A DNA stretch of 19,166 bases from an uncultured Aquincola sp. Its GTDB lineage: Bacteria; Pseudomonadota; Gammaproteobacteria; Burkholderiales; Burkholderiaceae. The stretch's first letter is position 1, and each line of letters starts with the position of its first letter. Position numbers and translations under genes: made by a program. The stretch lies in assembly GCA_937883885.1 (NCBI GenBank), contig CAKZXL010000867.1:1-19166 (forward strand), read 5' to 3'. This document shows positions 16,046 to 19,166 of the stretch, one piece after another. A model generated the notes under the pieces. It was not told the origin of the DNA. It saw only the letters and a list, made by a program, of their open reading frames with translations, and made no database searches.

Positions 16046-17225
16046 CGTAGTCCAGCTGCTTGTCGCGCCAGATGCTGTGGTAGTGGTTCTGTGCGTTGAA
16101 GACGATGCCACCCTGCACCGAGAACTCGATCCACACGCTGGGCCCGTCGATGCGCACGTAGGAGCCGCGGGTGGCCAGGTCGCTGACCGAGGCCCAGGCG
16201 ATGGTGGTGGCCTTCAGGGCTTCGTCGGTGGTGTAGGCCTCGGCCTGGCCGTTGCCCTGCTCGTCGCCCGCATAGCTGAGGATCGCGGCCTTGACCAGCG
16301 CCCGCTGCGCATCGCTGAGCGCAGAGACCGACAGGCCCTGCGCCGTGCTGGGGAACTTGCCGTCCTTCTGCGGCGGCACCAGCAGGTCGTCATAGGCCTG
16401 CGACAGCTTGGCCGTGGCCAGCTGCGTGGCGTCCAGGCCCTGCAGCATGGCCAGCAAGGCATTGCGGCGGCTGGCCATCGGGGCGTGGCTGCTGCCGTCG
16501 CTGGCCGTCCAGCTGGTGGGCTCCACGCCCACGAACATGGGCGTGGCACTGACGGCCGTGTTGCTGCTGTTGACGCTGATGTTCACGGTGTAGTGGTGCC
16601 CCGTGAACTGCAGGATCCACGGCGACGTGGCGCTGGGCGTGCCCAGGAAGGAGATGTAGTACAGGTCCTGCCCGTAGCCGGAGGCGTAATTGGCCAGCAC
16701 GCCATCGGCCGCCCGCAGCTCGGTCGCGGTGGTCTGGCCCTGGGTGCTGAGCGCGGCGGTCAACAGGGCCTCGGCCGCGGCCTTGGCGGTGCTGCCCAGG
16801 GACGACAGCGCCAGCCCGTTGCGGGCCACGATGCTCACCGGCAGGTTGGACCAGTGCTGCGTGGCATTGGACGCGCTGAGCGTGTAGCTGACGCTGGCCA
16901 GCTGGCTGCTGCTCAAGGTGGCGCGGAAGGCCGTGGCCAGGCACAGCAGCTTCGCGCCCTGGGTGGTGCTGGCGCTGCAGTCGGTGCTGGTGGTGGTGGT
17001 GCCTGTGGTGCTGCTGCCGGTGGTGGTGGTCGACGTGCTGCCACTCGAGCTGCTGTCGGTGGTGGTCGTGGTCGTCGTGGTCGTCGTCGTCGAGTCCGAC
17101 GTGCTGGCGCTGCTGCTGGCGTCGCTGGAGCCGCCGCAGGCGGTGATGCCGGCGCCCAGGGCCAGCAGGCCGGTGGCCAGCGTGCATAACAGCCAGCTGC
17201 GGGAGACGGTGCCGTGCGGTGTCAT
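16026..17225 (-). CDS. DUF3500 domain lipoprotein
   Basis: A 399-residue exported protein. The signal peptide WLLCTLATGLLALGAGITAC ends in a lipobox with Cys30, so it should be lipid-anchored. Residues 31-82 form a Ser/Thr-rich linker with eleven consecutive threonines. The rest (about 83-399) matches DUF3500, with LYYISFLGTPSATSPWILQF, the His pair in FTGHHYTVNISV (His210-His211), ATPMFVGVEP, and the C-terminal RIDGPSVWIEFSVQGGIVF followed by NHYHSIWRDKQLDYGG (His381, His383). No activity is established for the family. The conserved histidines could bind metal, which would fit the HupE-type gene overlapping its 3' end, but this is inference. ATG 17225 has AGAGGA about six bases upstream and is better than the in-frame TTG one codon earlier. 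Confidence 0.9.
   Translation of the reverse strand: MTPHGTVSRSWLLCTLATGLLALGAGITACGGSSDASSSASTSDSTTTTTTTTTTTDSSSSGSTSTTTTGSSTTGTTTTSTDCSASTTQGAKLLCLATAFRATLSSSQLASVSYTLSASNATQHWSNLPVSIVARNGLALSSLGSTAKAAAEALLTAALSTQGQTTATELRAADGVLANYASGYGQDLYYISFLGTPSATSPWILQFTGHHYTVNISVNSSNTAVSATPMFVGVEPTSWTASDGSSHAPMASRRNALLAMLQGLDATQLATAKLSQAYDDLLVPPQKDGKFPSTAQGLSVSALSDAQRALVKAAILSYAGDEQGNGQAEAYTTDEALKATTIAWASVSDLATRGSYVRIDGPSVWIEFSVQGGIVFNAQNHYHSIWRDKQLDYGGNFSF
16980..17129. repeat. Trinucleotide-rich tract encoding the Ser/Thr linker
   Basis: This stretch encodes residues 33-82 of the DUF3500 lipoprotein, almost all Ser, Thr, Gly and Asp. The longest run is eleven Thr codons (17058-17090) using only ACC and ACG in mixed order (five and six). 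Such a tract can change length by slippage in multiples of three. The protein product would be a flexible, possibly glycosylated spacer between lipid anchor and domain. Confidence 0.8.
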
Positions 17226-17437
17226 CAAAAGGTCCTCTTGCCCGGCCGCTGCCAGCGACCTTCAGGTGCCCTGGATGGTGAAGCGCCTGCATCACTGCAG
17301 TTTTTCTCATCTTCATCAGCTTTGACACAAACCCTGGCATATGTGGGCAAGCACCGACAGGCGCCCGCGCCCGCTTCTCACACGCATGCGCTGCGGCAAC
17401 CCCGACCATCGGTTACCCACAGTCACGCCCGCATGCC
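17226..17437. other. Divergent intergenic region with an AT-richer core
   Basis: This 212-base gap separates the divergent DUF3500 and flavodoxin-like genes. Its part from about 17295 to 17345 is clearly richer in A/T than its surroundings (it contains TTTTTCTCATCTTCATCAG and a TTGACA at 17322-17327). It should carry both promoters, but I could not find a -35/-10 pair with acceptable spacing on either strand. No small gene, RNA or strong repeat was recognised. Confidence 0.5.
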
Positions 17438-18523
17438 ATGAGCGATTCCCAACCCATCCACATCCGCAAGGGCCAGGCGCCCGGGCAGATCGACCGCGAC
17501 ACCTTTCGCGAGCGGTTCAACCGCCGCTTCTACGACCCGGCCTTCGAGGGGGAGAAAGAAGCGATCGCGCGGCTGGAAGAGATTGCCTGGCAGGCCTTCA
17601 AGGACGGACGCAAGGCGCCCATCACCCGGCCGGCCGGCCCCGAGTTCATGGATCCGGAGTACGAAGCGTCGGTGGAATGGCTGGACACCCGCGACAAGCT
17701 GCAGAAGGCGCAGAAGACCTGGCGCGACGCGGCCACCCGCCCACGTGTGCTGCTGATCAATGCCAGCTCACGCAACGACGGCACCTGCCCCGGCGAAATC
17801 GCCAAGACCTGGCGCATGACGCAGCTGGCGCGCGAGGTGGTGGAAGCCGAGGGCATGGAAGCCGACGTGCTGGACCTGAGTCTGGTGACCTCGGAATACG
17901 GCCGCGCCATCCACCCCTGCAAGGGTTGCGTGGGCACGGCCATGCCGCTGTGCCACTGGCCCTGCAGCTGCTACCCCAACCACTCGCTCAACCAGGCCGA
18001 CGACTGGATGAACGAGATCTACGAACGCTGGGTGCTGGCGCATGGGGTGATGATCCTCACGCCCACCTACTGGTACCAGTCGACCAGCCCGCTCAAGCTG
18101 ATGATCGACCGCCTGGTGTGCGCCGACGGCGGCAACCCCGACGTGACCAGCACCCACGGCAAGAAGCCGGAGCAGGCCAAGGCCATCGAGCAGGCGGGCT
18201 GGGACTTTCCCAAGCACCTGGCCGGCCGCGCCTATGGCGTGGTGGTGCACGGCGACGTGGCGGGCATCGAGGTGCACCGCCGCAACCTCACCGACTGGCT
18301 CGACTGGATGGGTCTGGTGGACGCCGGCGCCATGGCCAGGCTGGACCGCTACATCGGCTACTACGAGCCCTACTGGAACAGCCACGACACGCTGGACCAG
18401 GACGAGGCGATGCAGGAAGAAGTGCGCAATGCCGCCCGCGCCGTGACCCATGCCGTGAGCGCGCTGCGCAGCGGCGAGCTGGTGCAGCCCGACGCCGGCC
18501 TGCGCGCGCCGCGGCCCAAGTGA
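17438..18523 (+). CDS. NADPH-dependent FMN reductase / flavodoxin-fold protein with cysteine cluster
   Basis: A 361-residue protein with an N-terminal extension of about 100 residues (charged, helical, no signal peptide) before a flavodoxin-like domain. That domain starts RPRVLLINASSRNDGTCPGE, where the NASSRNDGT loop is the expected FMN phosphate-binding site, and continues with VMILTPTYWYQSTSPLKLMI, the typical second FMN-contact region. Between them is a dense cysteine cluster, HPCKGCVGTAMPLCHWPCSC (Cys161, 164, 172, 176, 178), resembling in spirit the iron-sulfur flavoprotein clusters but with different spacing. It may bind an Fe-S cluster or a metal, or work through thiols. The substrate is unknown. 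ATG 17438 has no clear ribosome-binding site. It is followed 37 bases later by osmC, suggesting a shared role in redox or peroxide stress. Confidence 0.85.
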   Translation: MSDSQPIHIRKGQAPGQIDRDTFRERFNRRFYDPAFEGEKEAIARLEEIAWQAFKDGRKAPITRPAGPEFMDPEYEASVEWLDTRDKLQKAQKTWRDAATRPRVLLINASSRNDGTCPGEIAKTWRMTQLAREVVEAEGMEADVLDLSLVTSEYGRAIHPCKGCVGTAMPLCHWPCSCYPNHSLNQADDWMNEIYERWVLAHGVMILTPTYWYQSTSPLKLMIDRLVCADGGNPDVTSTHGKKPEQAKAIEQAGWDFPKHLAGRAYGVVVHGDVAGIEVHRRNLTDWLDWMGLVDAGAMARLDRYIGYYEPYWNSHDTLDQDEAMQEEVRNAARAVTHAVSALRSGELVQPDAGLRAPRPK

Positions 18524-18560
18524 GCACGACCCCTTTCAACCACACCTTCGAGGAGACCCC

Positions 18561-19025
18561 ATGTCTGAAAAAACCGCCAGCGTGCATTGGGAAGGCCGCG
18601 GCCCCAAGGGCCAGGGCCGCATCAGCACCCAGACCGGCGCGCTGAACAACCACCCCTACGGCTTTGCCAGCCGCTTCGAGGACGACCGCCGCGGCACCAA
18701 CCCCGAGGAGATCGTCGCCGCCGCCCACGCGGCCTGCTTCACCATGGCCTTCTCCTTTGCCTGCGACAAGGCCGGCTTTGCCACCGAATCGGTGGACACC
18801 CGCGCCAACGTGCGGCTGGTCAAGGACGGCGCGGGCTTCAAGATCGACCGCATCGCGCTGCAGCTGACCGCCCAGGTGCCCGGCATCGACGAAGCCAAGT
18901 TCCAGGACATCGCCGCCGCCGCCAAGGCCGACTGCCCCCTCTCCAAGGCCCTGGCCAGCGTGCCCGAGATCACGCTGGAAGCCACGCTGGTGCAAGGTGG
19001 TGGGGGCGAAGGGCAGGCGCGTTGA
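18561..19025 (+). CDS. osmC: OsmC-family peroxiredoxin
   Basis: A full-length 154-residue OsmC protein, a thiol peroxidase that reduces organic hydroperoxides, normally a cytoplasmic dimer. The catalytic pair is Cys59 (in AAHAACFTMAFSFACDKAGF) and Cys125 (in ADCPLSKAL), at the same positions as in the E. coli enzyme; Cys68 is additional. The opening SVHWEGRGPKGQGRISTQTG and the NPEEIVAAAHA stretch place it in the OsmC rather than the Ohr branch. A good ribosome-binding site (GAGGAG, 18550-18555) precedes the ATG. It sits 37 bases downstream of the flavodoxin-like gene and is probably co-transcribed with it. The stop TGA (19023-19025) is followed within about 20 bases by a toxin-gene remnant. 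Confidence 0.94.
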   Translation: MSEKTASVHWEGRGPKGQGRISTQTGALNNHPYGFASRFEDDRRGTNPEEIVAAAHAACFTMAFSFACDKAGFATESVDTRANVRLVKDGAGFKIDRIALQLTAQVPGIDEAKFQDIAAAAKADCPLSKALASVPEITLEATLVQGGGGEGQAR

Positions 19026-19044
19026 TGGCGTAATCCGTCCCACC

Positions 19045-19166
19045 GACGCGGTCTATACCGTGCGGTTTGCAGGTGCGGTCTATGTTCTGCACGCCTTCCA
19101 GAAGAAGTCGAAGGCAGGCATCAGAACGCCCCTGGAAGATGTACGTTTGATCCACGAGCGGCTTCA
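19045..19166 (+). pseudogene. C-terminal remnant of a Gp49-like/HigB (RelE superfamily) toxin, runs off the window
   Basis: In the frame whose codons begin at 19045, the sequence encodes DAVYTVRFAGAVYVLHAFQK, then KSKAGIRTPLEDVRLIHERL up to the window edge. This is the characteristic C-terminal half of phage-derived Gp49-like/HigB toxins of type II toxin-antitoxin systems, mRNA interferases of the RelE superfamily. The N-terminal half is missing: upstream the frame runs into osmC coding sequence with no family homology, and there is no in-frame ATG after the last upstream stop (18865-18867). G+C is about 57% over 19021-19166 by my count, lower than the neighbouring genes, consistent with acquired DNA. 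An antitoxin gene, if present, would lie downstream outside the window. Confidence 0.75.

Noticed and set aside
16980..17129. Repetitive tract considered as a CRISPR-like or minisatellite array
   Set aside because: It has no regular repeat-spacer structure and encodes a Ser/Thr linker in frame with a lipoprotein.
17322..17345. TTGACA followed by TATGTG as a sigma-70 promoter for the flavodoxin-like gene
   Set aside because: The spacer is only 12 bases, too short for a functional -35/-10 pair, and no better -10 was found at 16-18 bases.
18970..19155. A 61-codon minus-strand open frame at the right edge
   Set aside because: It is the complement of the osmC end and toxin remnant, with no homology recognised. 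The plus-strand reading has a clear family match.

Overview
The window is GC-rich (roughly 70% by eye) and densely coded. It looks like chromosomal DNA of a beta-proteobacterium of the order Burkholderiales, probably near the Rubrivivax/Leptothrix/Ideonella/Roseateles group. That placement is inferred from protein character and gene content (a valine catabolic operon, a D-(-)-3-hydroxybutyrate oligomer hydrolase typical of polyhydroxybutyrate-making bacteria, a DUF485/ActP pair, DUF2189); no rRNA or other phylogenetic marker is present.

Left part (1-4930, plus strand): a tight catabolic operon holding mmsA (5' end outside the window), an acyl-CoA dehydrogenase, an enoyl-CoA hydratase, a 3-hydroxyisobutyryl-CoA hydrolase and mmsB. 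Together these cover isobutyryl-CoA -> methacrylyl-CoA -> 3-hydroxyisobutyryl-CoA -> 3-hydroxyisobutyrate -> methylmalonate semialdehyde -> propionyl-CoA, the distal valine pathway. The cluster ends in GC-rich hairpins.

Middle part (4995-12498): a GlxA-like DJ-1/AraC regulator (minus) divergent from an MFS transporter (plus); a secreted DUF2807 protein (minus) that meets the transporter tail to tail; the DUF485-actP acetate/monocarboxylate uptake pair (minus); a hydratase of the 2-keto-4-pentenoate hydratase family coupled to a DUF924 gene (minus); and a divergent DUF2189 membrane protein (plus).

Right part (12580-19166): a D-(-)-3-hydroxybutyrate oligomer hydrolase with a lipoprotein-type N-terminus (plus); a convergent two-gene minus-strand unit of a DUF3500 lipoprotein followed by a HupE/UreJ-type membrane protein; then a plus-strand pair of a cysteine-rich flavodoxin-like reductase and an OsmC peroxiredoxin. 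Directly behind osmC, running off the right edge, lies the C-terminal part of a Gp49/HigB (RelE-superfamily) toxin without its N-terminus, in lower-GC DNA.

Most of the window is ordinary metabolism. The items most worth a second look are the DUF3500-HupE pair as a possible uncharacterised metal-handling unit, two inverted repeats sharing one centre upstream of the DUF485-actP unit, a 12-bp tandem repeat that triplicates the actP stop codon, several short palindromes at gene boundaries, and the toxin remnant. All functional calls are by recognition of sequence motifs; no database search was run.
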